NCBI GenBank assembly: GCA_947452295.1 | Contig: CANGCK010000002.1 | Coordinates: forward strand, 1-64,000 | Reading direction: 5' to 3' | Origin: Sphingobacteriia bacterium | Lineage (GTDB): Bacteria; Bacteroidota; Bacteroidia; Chitinophagales; Chitinophagaceae | DNA: 64,000 bases | In this document: positions 19,070-28,516 of the stretch, in pieces | How the letters are laid out: every line of letters starts with the position of its first letter | Numbering within the stretch: position 1 is the stretch's first letter | Made by a program: the position numbers and the translations under genes | The notes under the pieces: generated by a model | Told to the model about the DNA's origin: nothing | Database searches by the model: none | Seen by the model: the letters and a program-made list of their open reading frames with translations, nothing else

Positions 19070-20227
19070 TTAAAGTGCTTGTAAAATATCCGCTAATATA
19101 TCTTCCTTATTTTCTAATCCTACACTGATCCGAATTAAACCTGGAGTTATATTTACTGCTTGTCGCTCTGCTTCGCTGAGTTTAGCATGAGTAGTACTCG
19201 CAGGGTGAGATGCAATGCTTCTAGTGTCTCCCAAATTTGCTGTGAGAGATAGCATTTTTAGCCGATTTAAAAATAGACGACCAGCTTCTAAACCACCGTT
19301 CAATTCAAAACAAACAATGCCTCCACCATTTTTCATTTGCTGAATAGCAATATGGTGATGAGGATGAGATGGCAAGTATGGATAGCGAAGAGTGGCAATT
19401 GCCGGATGATTTTCTAGTTGATGCGCAATAAATAGTGCATTTGCAGCATGTCTTTCCATTCGAACGTCTAAAGTTTCTAAACTTTTGCTTAGAACCCATG
19501 CATTGAAAGCCGATAACGCAGGGCCTGTACTTCTGCAGAACAAATAAATGTCGTGAATAAGGTCTTTCCTACCTACTACAGCTCCTCCCAATACTCTTCC
19601 CTGACCATCTAACCACTTTGTGGCCGAGTGTACTACCAAATCTGCACCAAACTCAATTGGGCGTTGATTTACAGGGGTTGCAAAACAATTGTCAACGTTT
19701 AAAATAATTTGGTGTTTTTTAGCCAGTTTTCCAATCATCGCTAGATCCAATACTTCCAGTCCAGGATTAGTGGGTGTTTCCAGATAAATCATTTTTGTAT
19801 TGGGGGTGATGGCTGCTTCCCATTCAGCTTCACTGGCATTTGCACTAACATAACCATGCTCAATTCCATACTTTGGAAGATATTTAGCAATTACAGTATG
19901 TGTGCTCCCAAAAATAGCATTGCAGGCCAATAAGCGATCTCCTTGTTTTAATAATGCCATAAATGAACCAAAAACCGCACTCATTCCGGAAGCTGTTGCA
20001 TAGCCGGCCTCAGCGCCTTCTAAAGCCACTATTTTATCGATGAATTCCTGTACACTTGGATTACTAAATCGACTGTAAATATTATCATCAGTTTCGTCTG
20101 CAAAAGCAGCCCTCATTTCTTCTGCATTGTCGAAGCAAAAGCTACTGGTAAGAAACATTGGGGTACTGTGCTCCATTTGATTGGTTCTTTCAGTTTGAAT
20201 TCTAATGGCTTGGGTCTCTTTATGCAT
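19070..20227 (-). CDS. metZ: O-succinyl/O-acetylhomoserine sulfhydrylase-type PLP enzyme (MetZ-like)
   Basis: YSRFSNPSVQEFIDKIVALEGAEAGYATASGMSAV, VHSATKWLDGQGRVLGG PLP-lysine motif. Confidence 0.88.
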   Translation of the reverse strand: MHKETQAIRIQTERTNQMEHSTPMFLTSSFCFDNAEEMRAAFADETDDNIYSRFSNPSVQEFIDKIVALEGAEAGYATASGMSAVFGSFMALLKQGDRLLACNAIFGSTHTVIAKYLPKYGIEHGYVSANASEAEWEAAITPNTKMIYLETPTNPGLEVLDLAMIGKLAKKHQIILNVDNCFATPVNQRPIEFGADLVVHSATKWLDGQGRVLGGAVVGRKDLIHDIYLFCRSTGPALSAFNAWVLSKSLETLDVRMERHAANALFIAHQLENHPAIATLRYPYLPSHPHHHIAIQQMKNGGGIVCFELNGGLEAGRLFLNRLKMLSLTANLGDTRSIASHPASTTHAKLSEAERQAVNITPGLIRISVGLENKEDILADILQAL

Positions 20228-20277
20228 AATGATATTAATAATATGTTATAAATATGTACTAATTGAATAATATTGAA

Positions 20278-20697
20278 TTATTTAATGGTAATTTTCCAAT
20301 GGATGGTGCAGCCTGCAGCTCTTAGTGTAGCTGCCACGGAGCAGTATTTATTGAGTGAAAGCCCTATCGCTTTTTCTGCTTTTTCCATGTCTACATTGCC
20401 AGAAAAATAAAAATGAATATGTACTTCTTTCCATAGTGATGGTTCTTTACCCTGTTCTCTTTCACCTTCAATTTCCATCCTGAATGCGTTAATCACTTGC
20501 TTCTGTTTATTGAGGATAGAAATGATGTCTACACCCCCACAACCACCCAGTCCCATTAATAAAGTTTGCATGGGTCTGATGCCTGAATTATGCCCCCCAA
20601 TGGCTGAAGATGCATCCATTCTGGCTGTATTGCCGTTGCTGTCTTTTACTTCAAAGGCATACGCGTTATCAACTCTTTTTACCTCAATTTTGTCCAT
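20278..20697 (-). CDS. OsmC family protein
   Basis: GHNSGIRPMQTLLMGLGGCGGVDIISILNKQKQ motif; likely start MDKIEVKRV. Confidence 0.88.
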   Translation of the reverse strand: MDKIEVKRVDNAYAFEVKDSNGNTARMDASSAIGGHNSGIRPMQTLLMGLGGCGGVDIISILNKQKQVINAFRMEIEGEREQGKEPSLWKEVHIHFYFSGNVDMEKAEKAIGLSLNKYCSVAATLRAAGCTIHWKITIK

Positions 20698-20711
20698 TTT
20701 CAAAATTTCAG

Positions 20712-20719
20712 CAAATGTA
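20712..20719 (-). promoter_or_regulatory. TAnnTTTG box (TACATTTG) upstream of OsmC gene
   Basis: 15 bp upstream of the refined ATG; supports the shorter OsmC start. Confidence 0.55.
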
Positions 20720-20822
20720 CGCTTCACATGCCTTTATTTTGCATTTGAAACAAGGAATCATCGATTTCAAATTTCAAAATTAAAAATCAATAAGTCAAAA
20801 ATATTGGGTGAATACACATGAA

Positions 20823-20906
20823 ATGAGCCAGAAATGCGAAGAATATACCAATCGCCTTTGTATCTATGGCGTAAAATCTATGTACAATGAAATCAATAAA
20901 AATTAA
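20823..20906 (+). CDS. Candidate 27-aa upstream ORF / leader peptide of metX (MSQKCEEYTNRLCIYGVKSMYNEINKN)
   Basis: ATG to TAA frame ending 3 nt before the metX ATG. Confidence 0.4.
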   Translation: MSQKCEEYTNRLCIYGVKSMYNEINKN

Positions 20907-20909
20907 CTC

Positions 20910-21917
20910 ATGAAAGTGTTTAAATACCAAGCGCCTCTGTTGTTGGAGTGCGGTGTTGAATTGCCGGGGCTGGAAATAGCTTTTGAAACCTATGGTTCAT
21001 TGAATGAAGCCAAAAATAATGTGATATGGATTTGTCATGCACTAACCGCAAATGCCGATGTGGCCGACTGGTGGAAGGGTTTGATAGGAGAACATTGTTT
21101 GATTAATCCAGAGAAATATTTTATTGTATGTGCCAATATTATTGGCTCATGTTATGGCTCTACAGGACCTATTAGCGTGAATGCTGCAAACGGAAAACAA
21201 TATTTTGCAGATTTTCCTCAGGTAACCATTCGAGATATGGTAGCAGCGCACATTTTATTGAGAAAAGAATTATCGATTGATAAAATTCACTTATTAATGG
21301 GAGGCAGTATGGGCGGCTATCAAGCACTAGAATGGTCGGTAATGGAGCCAAATGTTATTAATAAACTATTTTTAATTGCAACTTCTCCATCAGAAAGTGC
21401 TTGGGGAGTGGCTGTTCATACCGCGCAGCGTTTAGCAATAGAGGCCGATCAAAGTTGGAACGAACATGCAATTAATGCAGGTGCTAAAGGGTTAAAAGCT
21501 GCAAGAGCAATTGGCATGTTAACGTATAGAAACTATACCACATTTCAAGAAAAACAAACCGATCCCGACCCAGAAAAAATTGATGGCTTTAAAGCATCTT
21601 CCTATTTAAATTATCAAGGCGATAAATTGGTTAAACGATTTAATGCATATAGTTATTGGCTACTAACCAAAGCGATGGATAGCCATCATTTAGGCAGAGG
21701 AAGAGGAGGGGAGTTGATTGATGTTTTAAAAACTATTCAACAACCCACGTTTATAATTGGTATTAATAGCGATATTCTTTGTCCGTTAGATGAACAACAG
21801 TTTATGGCCGATCACATGCCTAATGCGGAATTACATGCGATTGACTCTACTTATGGACATGATGGCTTTATTATTGAAACCCAAAAAATCACCCATTTGC
21901 TGAAAGATTGGATATAA
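20910..21917 (+). CDS. metX: Homoserine O-acetyltransferase
   Basis: YGSLNEAKNNVIWICHALTANADVADWW, LMGGSMGGYQALEWSV, YGHDGFIIE catalytic His. Confidence 0.95.
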   Translation: MKVFKYQAPLLLECGVELPGLEIAFETYGSLNEAKNNVIWICHALTANADVADWWKGLIGEHCLINPEKYFIVCANIIGSCYGSTGPISVNAANGKQYFADFPQVTIRDMVAAHILLRKELSIDKIHLLMGGSMGGYQALEWSVMEPNVINKLFLIATSPSESAWGVAVHTAQRLAIEADQSWNEHAINAGAKGLKAARAIGMLTYRNYTTFQEKQTDPDPEKIDGFKASSYLNYQGDKLVKRFNAYSYWLLTKAMDSHHLGRGRGGELIDVLKTIQQPTFIIGINSDILCPLDEQQFMADHMPNAELHAIDSTYGHDGFIIETQKITHLLKDWI

Positions 21918-22003
21918 AGTTCTTTCAGTAAATGGGCGAATATTTTTAAACTTTCAAAAGTTTAATTTCAACTTTTGTCTATTGCCTTTTGAATTTTGAA
22001 TTT

Positions 22004-24049
22004 TTAAAGTGGGTTATATTTTTTTATTGCACTTTTGTAGACAGCTTCTTTATTGAGGGTCATAGGTTTTGTTTGTTGATTTGTATACATCTCCATCTGA
22101 TCTGTATAATGTATTGAGTTAGCATGTGCAGATGCACCGTAAACATTGAGTGTTTCAATAATAGGGCCATCTTTGGTGAATTTCACCAACTCTATATAAG
22201 CATCACCCTGGTTGCCTTTGTATAATCCATTCTTCAAAGGGATAGAATACATAGGAGCTAACATATCTGGCAACCCCGGCAATGGAATTGAAACTTTTCC
22301 TCTTTTTAATTTTTGTATTTCACCTAATTGTAAGTTAGTGCGACCAAAATTTTTCAACATACTTTCTTTTACTTCTTTTAAAATAGTTATTGCCTGATTT
22401 TTAGTAATAGTATGTTGTGCATTGAATAAAGCATTGTTTTTTCTTGTTATTTCATATACCATAAAAAATGTTCCTGCTCCAATGCTTTCTGCATAACCGG
22501 TTTTATCCCATTGCTTCAGTTGAACTATTAATTCAGCAATATCTGGATTTGTTTGTTCATCTATTAAAAACAAACTGTCTATATTGTATGGGAAAGTAAA
22601 TTGTACAGGAAATTTCCTGTCGAATTTAATTCGTTTAAAATCTTCATAAGTAACTTTCTGTAAAGGACTAACCAACTCTTCAAATCTTTTACTTCTATTA
22701 TTTTCAAGGGTTTCATAACCCATAGTTATATCTTTTACTATCGAATTTTCGGATCCTGCAGTAGCATGAAATGGCGAGTGGTTGGTATTGTAAACATAGC
22801 CAGCTGAAGGCTGAAGTACTTGTGGTAAATCTTCAATAGGATGTAATTTGTTCCAAAGCGTTGCAGATGTATTTCCTGGTAATGTTTTCTTCCAGTCGTA
22901 TTGATTATTTCTAACAGGGATTCTGCCATTACTGATGTAGTAAATAGTATCATATTTATCAGCATATACAATATTGTAGCCAGGAATAGCCAACATATTT
23001 AATGCAGCTTTAAATTCTGTAAAGTTTTTAGCTTTATTAAATCTGTACCATTGTTCTAAACCTCTAATGTCCATCTGCGCAGGCATCCTAATAGAAAATG
23101 TGCCTCGTTCAGTAATAATGGTTGGTCCATATTTACTCCAATAGACTTTCTTTTTAATATTTACTTTAACACCTGCAATTTTTACTTTTAATGGTGCAAC
23201 TTTTTCTTCTAATGTTTCCCAATTGTCATCAAATTTATATTGAAGGTGGTTGTTTGGATTGATTTCTAGTTGATATATATCTAATTTGTCTGGGGCATTA
23301 ACAGTATGGGCCCATCCTAAATATTCGTTGCATCCATGTAAGATAGAGGGTGCTCCCGGAAAATTAGCACCTAAAATATTCCAACCATCTTCACTGCATA
23401 AATGGGCTTCATAAAAAGCTACAGGCCCCTCTAGTGGCTGATGAGCATTGATGTCTAAATAAACCAGTCCGTCAGCTGTTTTTCGGCTGTTAAAAGCAAA
23501 TGCATTACTGCCAGCTGTTTTATAATTTTCCAATAATGGAACAGTGCCTCCAAAAATAGATGACAAAGCTTTATCTGCACCAGACAAAACACATAATTGT
23601 AAAACAGAATATTGAATCATGTCTTTGGGTGTAATTGGAAATAGATTCTTTACCAGCACCTCTTCAGAATGTTTTACTGCATAACTGTTGATTCCTGCAC
23701 AATAGCCCTCTAATAATTTTTTAAAGCTTGTGCTTAAATCTGTTTCATATTTTTCTTCTACTAATTCTGGAATCCTTAATAAATGTATAATATAATCAAT
23801 ACTTGCACCTTTTTTGCCTTGATATTGTGCTAGCATCGCTTTGCCCGCCAAAAAAGATTGTTGAATTGTTTTAAAGTCGTCTTCTGCATGAGCCCATGCT
23901 AATCCGTATGAAACCTCAGGATCTGTTTTTCCGAAAATATGGGGTACGCCGTATTTATCTCGAATAATGTCAATTGTAGCAGGATTAAATTGAGCATAAC
24001 TCAATGATACTATCAGAAATGAACTAACAATCAACAAAAATTTTTGCAT
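22004..24049 (-). CDS. Penicillin/acyl-homoserine-lactone acylase family Ntn hydrolase, secreted
   Basis: IIRDKYGVPHIFGKTDPEVSYGLAWAHAEDDF; AGSNAFAFNSRKTADG with nucleophile Ser; signal peptide from MQKFLLIVSSF. Confidence 0.93.
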   Translation of the reverse strand: MQKFLLIVSSFLIVSLSYAQFNPATIDIIRDKYGVPHIFGKTDPEVSYGLAWAHAEDDFKTIQQSFLAGKAMLAQYQGKKGASIDYIIHLLRIPELVEEKYETDLSTSFKKLLEGYCAGINSYAVKHSEEVLVKNLFPITPKDMIQYSVLQLCVLSGADKALSSIFGGTVPLLENYKTAGSNAFAFNSRKTADGLVYLDINAHQPLEGPVAFYEAHLCSEDGWNILGANFPGAPSILHGCNEYLGWAHTVNAPDKLDIYQLEINPNNHLQYKFDDNWETLEEKVAPLKVKIAGVKVNIKKKVYWSKYGPTIITERGTFSIRMPAQMDIRGLEQWYRFNKAKNFTEFKAALNMLAIPGYNIVYADKYDTIYYISNGRIPVRNNQYDWKKTLPGNTSATLWNKLHPIEDLPQVLQPSAGYVYNTNHSPFHATAGSENSIVKDITMGYETLENNRSKRFEELVSPLQKVTYEDFKRIKFDRKFPVQFTFPYNIDSLFLIDEQTNPDIAELIVQLKQWDKTGYAESIGAGTFFMVYEITRKNNALFNAQHTITKNQAITILKEVKESMLKNFGRTNLQLGEIQKLKRGKVSIPLPGLPDMLAPMYSIPLKNGLYKGNQGDAYIELVKFTKDGPIIETLNVYGASAHANSIHYTDQMEMYTNQQTKPMTLNKEAVYKSAIKKYNPL

Positions 24050-24142
24050 GAAAAGAGGTTTAATAATGTAACAAAACAAATGGAATAATGTTTAATGGAA
24101 ATTATTGCAACAGTGTTATTACCTTTATTTAAAATTTACAAT

Positions 24143-24319
24143 ATGAGCATTTGGAAACAAATAGGCGAATATCTTTATATTATAAAAAGGGATCCTAATG
24201 AGCCAAGAACTAAGTGGATGAAATACATGCATGGCATGAATAGATTGTCACTCATTATGTTTTTATTGGCATTATTAGTGATTATTTATCGATTGGCAAT
24301 TAAGCCCTTGCTTCATTAA
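24143..24319 (+). CDS. Small single-TM hypothetical protein
   Basis: MSIWKQIGEYLYIIKRDPNEPRTKWMKYMHGMNRLSLIMFLLALLVIIYRLAIKPLLH; compact intact ORF. Confidence 0.7.
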   Translation: MSIWKQIGEYLYIIKRDPNEPRTKWMKYMHGMNRLSLIMFLLALLVIIYRLAIKPLLH

Positions 24320-25443
24320 AGTTGCACAAAAGAAATGATTTTATTTGCTGCTTGTTGAGATGCAAAACCTCCTGCTGCTAATTTATTGTACAGCGTTTTG
24401 TAGTCAACCATGAGTTGTTTTTTTATTGCCTCGTTGAATAAAATATCGCTTAGAGATGCTATCAAATGATCAGTTGTTAATTCATCCTGAATTAGTTCTC
24501 TTACTACTAATTTGTCCATTATCAAATTTACCAATGAAATAAACTTGATTTTTATAAGTCGTTTTGCAATTTGATAACTGATAGAGCTTCCTTTATAACA
24601 AACAACTTCTGGTACGCCAAATAATGCTGTTTCTAATGTGGCGGTACCACTGGTTACTAGAGCAGCTTTAGCTTGCATCAACAATTCATAAGTATTGTTT
24701 TTTACCACCAACACATTATTAATTCCAGTAAAAAATGGTTCATAAAATGAATCCTCTTGTCCGGGTGCTTTTGCAACTACAAATTGGTAGTCGGGAAAAT
24801 ACTTCGCTACACTTAACATAATAGGTAACTTAGTTGCAATTTCTTGTTTCCTGCTGCCAGGTAAGAGTGCGATATATTTCTTGTTGGGTGAAAAATTATA
24901 TACTTCATCTTTTGACTTTTGACTTTTGACTTTTGACTTTTCTATGGCTTCAATCAATGGATGTCCAACATATTCTACTTCCCAATTCCACACATTTTTA
25001 TAATAGTCTTTTTCAAATGGGATGATACAAAGCATGAGGTCGATGCAAGTTTTCATTTTTTTGACCCTATTTGCTTTCCATGCCCATACTTGAGGTGAAA
25101 TATAATAAACTACTCGAATTCCTTGCTGCTTTGCCCACTCTGCTATTCGTAAGTTAAATCCTGGATAATCAATTAATATTAATGCATCGGGTTTAAAGTC
25201 TAGGATGTCTTTTTTACACCACTTTAAATTATTTAATATAGTTGGTAAATTTTTTATTACCTCTATAAAACCCATAAAAGCTAGTTCACGATAGTGTTTC
25301 ACTAATGTTGCTCCAGTAGCTTGCATTAAATCACCTCCCCAACAACGGATAACCGCTTTCGAATCTTTTTGCTGTAATTGGCTAATTAAATTACTACCAT
25401 GCAAATCCCCACTCGCTTCTCCAGCTATTATGTAATAAGTCAT
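24316..25443 (-). CDS. lpxB: Lipid-A-disaccharide synthase
   Basis: YIIAGEASGDLHGSNL, DYPGFNLRIAEWAK, YYISPQVWAWKANRVKKM, ALLPGSRKQEI. Confidence 0.95.
   Translation of the reverse strand: MTYYIIAGEASGDLHGSNLISQLQQKDSKAVIRCWGGDLMQATGATLVKHYRELAFMGFIEVIKNLPTILNNLKWCKKDILDFKPDALILIDYPGFNLRIAEWAKQQGIRVVYYISPQVWAWKANRVKKMKTCIDLMLCIIPFEKDYYKNVWNWEVEYVGHPLIEAIEKSKVKSQKSKDEVYNFSPNKKYIALLPGSRKQEIATKLPIMLSVAKYFPDYQFVVAKAPGQEDSFYEPFFTGINNVLVVKNNTYELLMQAKAALVTSGTATLETALFGVPEVVCYKGSSISYQIAKRLIKIKFISLVNLIMDKLVVRELIQDELTTDHLIASLSDILFNEAIKKQLMVDYKTLYNKLAAGGFASQQAANKIISFVQL
24910..24937. repeat. (TTTTGAC)x4 tandem heptanucleotide repeat inside lpxB
   Basis: Four perfect consecutive TTTTGAC units, then TTTTC; encodes EKSKVKSQKSKDE on the minus strand. 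Confidence 0.95.
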
Positions 25444-25507
25444 GCTGATACATTTTTACTTTTGAATTTTTACATTTGAATTTCGGATTGAAGCTTAGTT
25501 TTCAATA

Positions 25508-25801
25508 TTACCCAAGCCATTTAAATCCCAAAGTAATCAACGCATAAAAACAAGTTGCAATAAAAATACCTTTTGCTGTTTCATCTTTATGTTTATTAAT
25601 GAAATAAGTAAATACAAGGGCATTGGCTATTAATGCTATGCTGATGATTCCACTTAACAATGATTTTTGTAAATTCAATACTTGAAAAAATTCTTTCAAA
25701 GTAAATAATCGGAATTGCCACCAATAGTAGCCAAACAAACCTACGATCGGTGCGATAAAACCGAGTATTAATCCAAATTTTAAATTGTCTTTATTCATCA
25801 T
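25508..25801 (-). CDS. Hypothetical membrane protein between surE and lpxB (DUF4199-like)
   Basis: About 97 aa, three hydrophobic segments; start overlaps surE stop (ATGA). Confidence 0.7.
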   Translation of the reverse strand: MMNKDNLKFGLILGFIAPIVGLFGYYWWQFRLFTLKEFFQVLNLQKSLLSGIISIALIANALVFTYFINKHKDETAKGIFIATCFYALITLGFKWLG

Positions 25802-26595
25802 CAGAATTTCCAATTTTTTTCTAATTGTTTTTTTAAAGTATAGTTGGTTAAATCAAATTGGACAGGCACTACACTAACATAATTATTTTTCAATGCCCAA
25901 ACATCACTCTCCTTACTTCTGTCGAAATTTACAAATTCACCTGTTAGCCAGAAATAGTTTCTTCCATGTGGATCTTTGCGCTCATCAAATTTCTCTTCAT
26001 ATTTAGCATACGCTTGGTGGCAAATTTTAATGCCTTTAATAAGTTGCTCGCTTCCTTTGGGTATGTTTACGTTTAAGCACAAATGCTTATCTAGCTTTTT
26101 AGCTTTCAATAATTGTTCAACAATTATCCGTACATATTTTTTTGCAGCAGTAAAGTCTGCCTCTATACTAAAATCTAATAGGCTAAAACCTATGCTGGGT
26201 ATGCTTTCTATTGATGCCTCTAATGCTGCCGACATTGTGCCAGAATATATAACATTAATAGAGTTGTTGGCACCATGATTTATGCCACTCAAACAAATAT
26301 CCGGTTTGTGATGCAACACTTTATCAACTGCCAACTTTACGCAATCTACAGGTGTTCCACTGCAACTCCAGGCTTCAATTCCTTCTATATGTGTGGCTTT
26401 ATGCATGCGTAAAGGTTCCCCAATTGTAATAGCATGCCCCATTCCACTTTGTGGTTTATTAGGAGCTACTACTACTATTTTGCCCAAACCTTTTACCGCC
26501 TCTATTAGTGCTAAAATTCCCGGTGCTGTAATACCATCGTCGTTGGTAATTAAAATCACCGGTTCTTTTTTATTTGTAGATTCTTTTTTTGCCAT
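25801..26595 (-). CDS. surE: 5'/3'-nucleotidase SurE
   Basis: ILITNDDGITAPGI, VVAPNKPQSGMGHAIT, LSGINHGANNSINVIYSGTMSAALEA. Confidence 0.96.
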   Translation of the reverse strand: MAKKESTNKKEPVILITNDDGITAPGILALIEAVKGLGKIVVVAPNKPQSGMGHAITIGEPLRMHKATHIEGIEAWSCSGTPVDCVKLAVDKVLHHKPDICLSGINHGANNSINVIYSGTMSAALEASIESIPSIGFSLLDFSIEADFTAAKKYVRIIVEQLLKAKKLDKHLCLNVNIPKGSEQLIKGIKICHQAYAKYEEKFDERKDPHGRNYFWLTGEFVNFDRSKESDVWALKNNYVSVVPVQFDLTNYTLKKQLEKNWKF

Positions 26596-26620
26596 ACTGC
26601 AAGATACTGTTTAGTATAAA

Positions 26621-28267
26621 TTAATGTTTATTTTTTGTGTTAATTGTAAAGTATTTAATGATAGGAAATTGAACTGCATGCTCATTAATTTTTTCTGTTT
26701 CTAAATAGGTATCATAAAAATTCCATCTCAATAAACCATCATCCGATTGGGGTTCTAATAAATAAAATATTAAATTGGCTAACGGTTGCGCCAAGTCAAC
26801 AATAAAATCTCCTTTTTGTGCCGTGTATAAAATAGGTGCATAATGTCCTTCGGCAGATGCCATCAAATGCCCTTCAAATTTTCGAGTTGCTTTGGTTAAT
26901 TGTTCTACAGTAAAAACCTCTCCTTTGATAATTGTTTTTTGTGTTAATTCATGTACAACTGCCCCCTGGTTTTTTAGCAATGTTGCAATAGATGAAAAAG
27001 CAGCTGGAATGATGTATCCTCTGGGAAGGGTTGATTGTAAAGTGTCTTTAAAAGCTCCGAAGTAATTAACGCTATCGTGGTAAACTATTCTACCAGTTTT
27101 TACCAAATTTACAGAACCATCTGGTTGTACAAACTGTGTATAGTCATATGTCCTGAAATGCATTAGAGGCGTTTCAGTTGGAACCATTTTATATCGGATA
27201 CCTTTTTTTGTTTTTCCCGCATTGTTCAAAACATAATTAATGGCAGCATTTTCAGCTTGTTTATTGGTTTCAACAATTTCAGCTGCATGATCATTACAGT
27301 ATGATAAAATCTCATCAACAAATTGGTAGGTACTATTGATGCGCTGGTAAAAGCGTTCATGAGCAAATGATTCACTTAAAATAGACATTCTGTTTCTTAA
27401 CCCCATTTGGTTAACAATATAACGTGGGTGATGGTTATATGTATAAAAATTCTTTAATGGCCAATTTTCCTTGGGATAAAAATCGCCAAACGGCCCAATG
27501 TTTATATCATCTTTAATTTTTAATTGTTTTGTGATATGTGGCAACATTTTATTGTTGGTATATAAATAAGTTTCAGGTTGTCCTGCGTATAAATATCCTG
27601 GTGCCCATGTAAGTGAATAACCATGCCAAGTTCCATTGGTTGTATGTAAATCAACCGTCATTTGTGGATCCCATTGTGTAAAAATATTTTCTATCAGTGC
27701 ATGTGTTTCTGGAGCCTCCATCTTTACTCCGTCTCTATTGAGGTCTAATCCTTGCCCATTTTCTCTTTCACCTGTTTCTAATGGACTGTTTTCTTGAGAG
27801 GGGCGTAATCCTTTGGCCATTTTATCATTCCCATCAATATTATAAATGGGCATAAATAAAATAATTTGATGGTTGAGCAAATACTGTTTTTTACCCAATA
27901 ATATATCTCGCATGAGCATCATGCTTACCTCTTTTCCCTCTACTTCTCCACCATGAATATTTGCCTGAATATAAATAACAGGTTTTCCGCTTTTTCTTGC
28001 TTCTTCTGCTGTGGTTATTTTTGGATTGGCCAAAATAGCCAATGGAATGTCTTTACCTAATGTACTTTTTCCTATTGTAGTTACCGTAATTTGATTACTG
28101 AGCGCACTAATGCTTGTTAAAAATTGTATCACTTCTGCATAAGTTGAGGTTTTCTCGAAGTTGGTTTTCTCCGGCGTTATTTTTAATGATTCCGGAAAAG
28201 TTGGAATAGATTGAGCGATGCCTTGAATACAGCTTGTTATCAATAAAAGGAATAGTAATTTTTTCAT
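26621..28267 (-). CDS. M14 family zinc carboxypeptidase, secreted
   Basis: IQANIHGGEVEGKEVSMML, DLNRDGVKMEAPETHAL, TVDLHTTNG. Confidence 0.93.
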   Translation of the reverse strand: MKKLLFLLLITSCIQGIAQSIPTFPESLKITPEKTNFEKTSTYAEVIQFLTSISALSNQITVTTIGKSTLGKDIPLAILANPKITTAEEARKSGKPVIYIQANIHGGEVEGKEVSMMLMRDILLGKKQYLLNHQIILFMPIYNIDGNDKMAKGLRPSQENSPLETGERENGQGLDLNRDGVKMEAPETHALIENIFTQWDPQMTVDLHTTNGTWHGYSLTWAPGYLYAGQPETYLYTNNKMLPHITKQLKIKDDINIGPFGDFYPKENWPLKNFYTYNHHPRYIVNQMGLRNRMSILSESFAHERFYQRINSTYQFVDEILSYCNDHAAEIVETNKQAENAAINYVLNNAGKTKKGIRYKMVPTETPLMHFRTYDYTQFVQPDGSVNLVKTGRIVYHDSVNYFGAFKDTLQSTLPRGYIIPAAFSSIATLLKNQGAVVHELTQKTIIKGEVFTVEQLTKATRKFEGHLMASAEGHYAPILYTAQKGDFIVDLAQPLANLIFYLLEPQSDDGLLRWNFYDTYLETEKINEHAVQFPIIKYFTINTKNKH

Positions 28268-28516
28268 AGTATAAAATTAAATTCGATAATTAGGAATTGT
28301 TTATGAATGTTTTTATTGTAAAATCAATTGCTGATAAGTATTTGATTCTTTAACCCGAAAAATACAGCTTTAAGGTTAAAGCAATTCCAATAAAATGGTA
28401 AGTGGTAGGTGAGAAAAAGTAAAGATTTTAGTATTTTCTCTCAAAAAATTAAAAAATGTGGAAAAAAATTTGGAAAAACTAAATTTATTAGTATTTTGCA
28501 TCTAAATAAATTAGTT

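Noticed and set aside
20740-20909. SAM riboswitch upstream of metX
   Set aside because: No recognisable SAM-I or SAM-II core or clear pairing scheme by eye; the leader is mostly A/T-rich repeat plus the short uORF. An Infernal/Rfam scan would settle this.
22004-24049. Quorum-quenching system
   Set aside because: The penicillin acylase-family protein alone does not show acyl-homoserine-lactone activity; no LuxI/LuxR genes nearby.
24910-24937. CRISPR-like array
   Set aside because: 7-bp units without spacers; it is a simple tandem repeat. No direct repeats of 25-40 bp with regular spacers were seen anywhere in the window.
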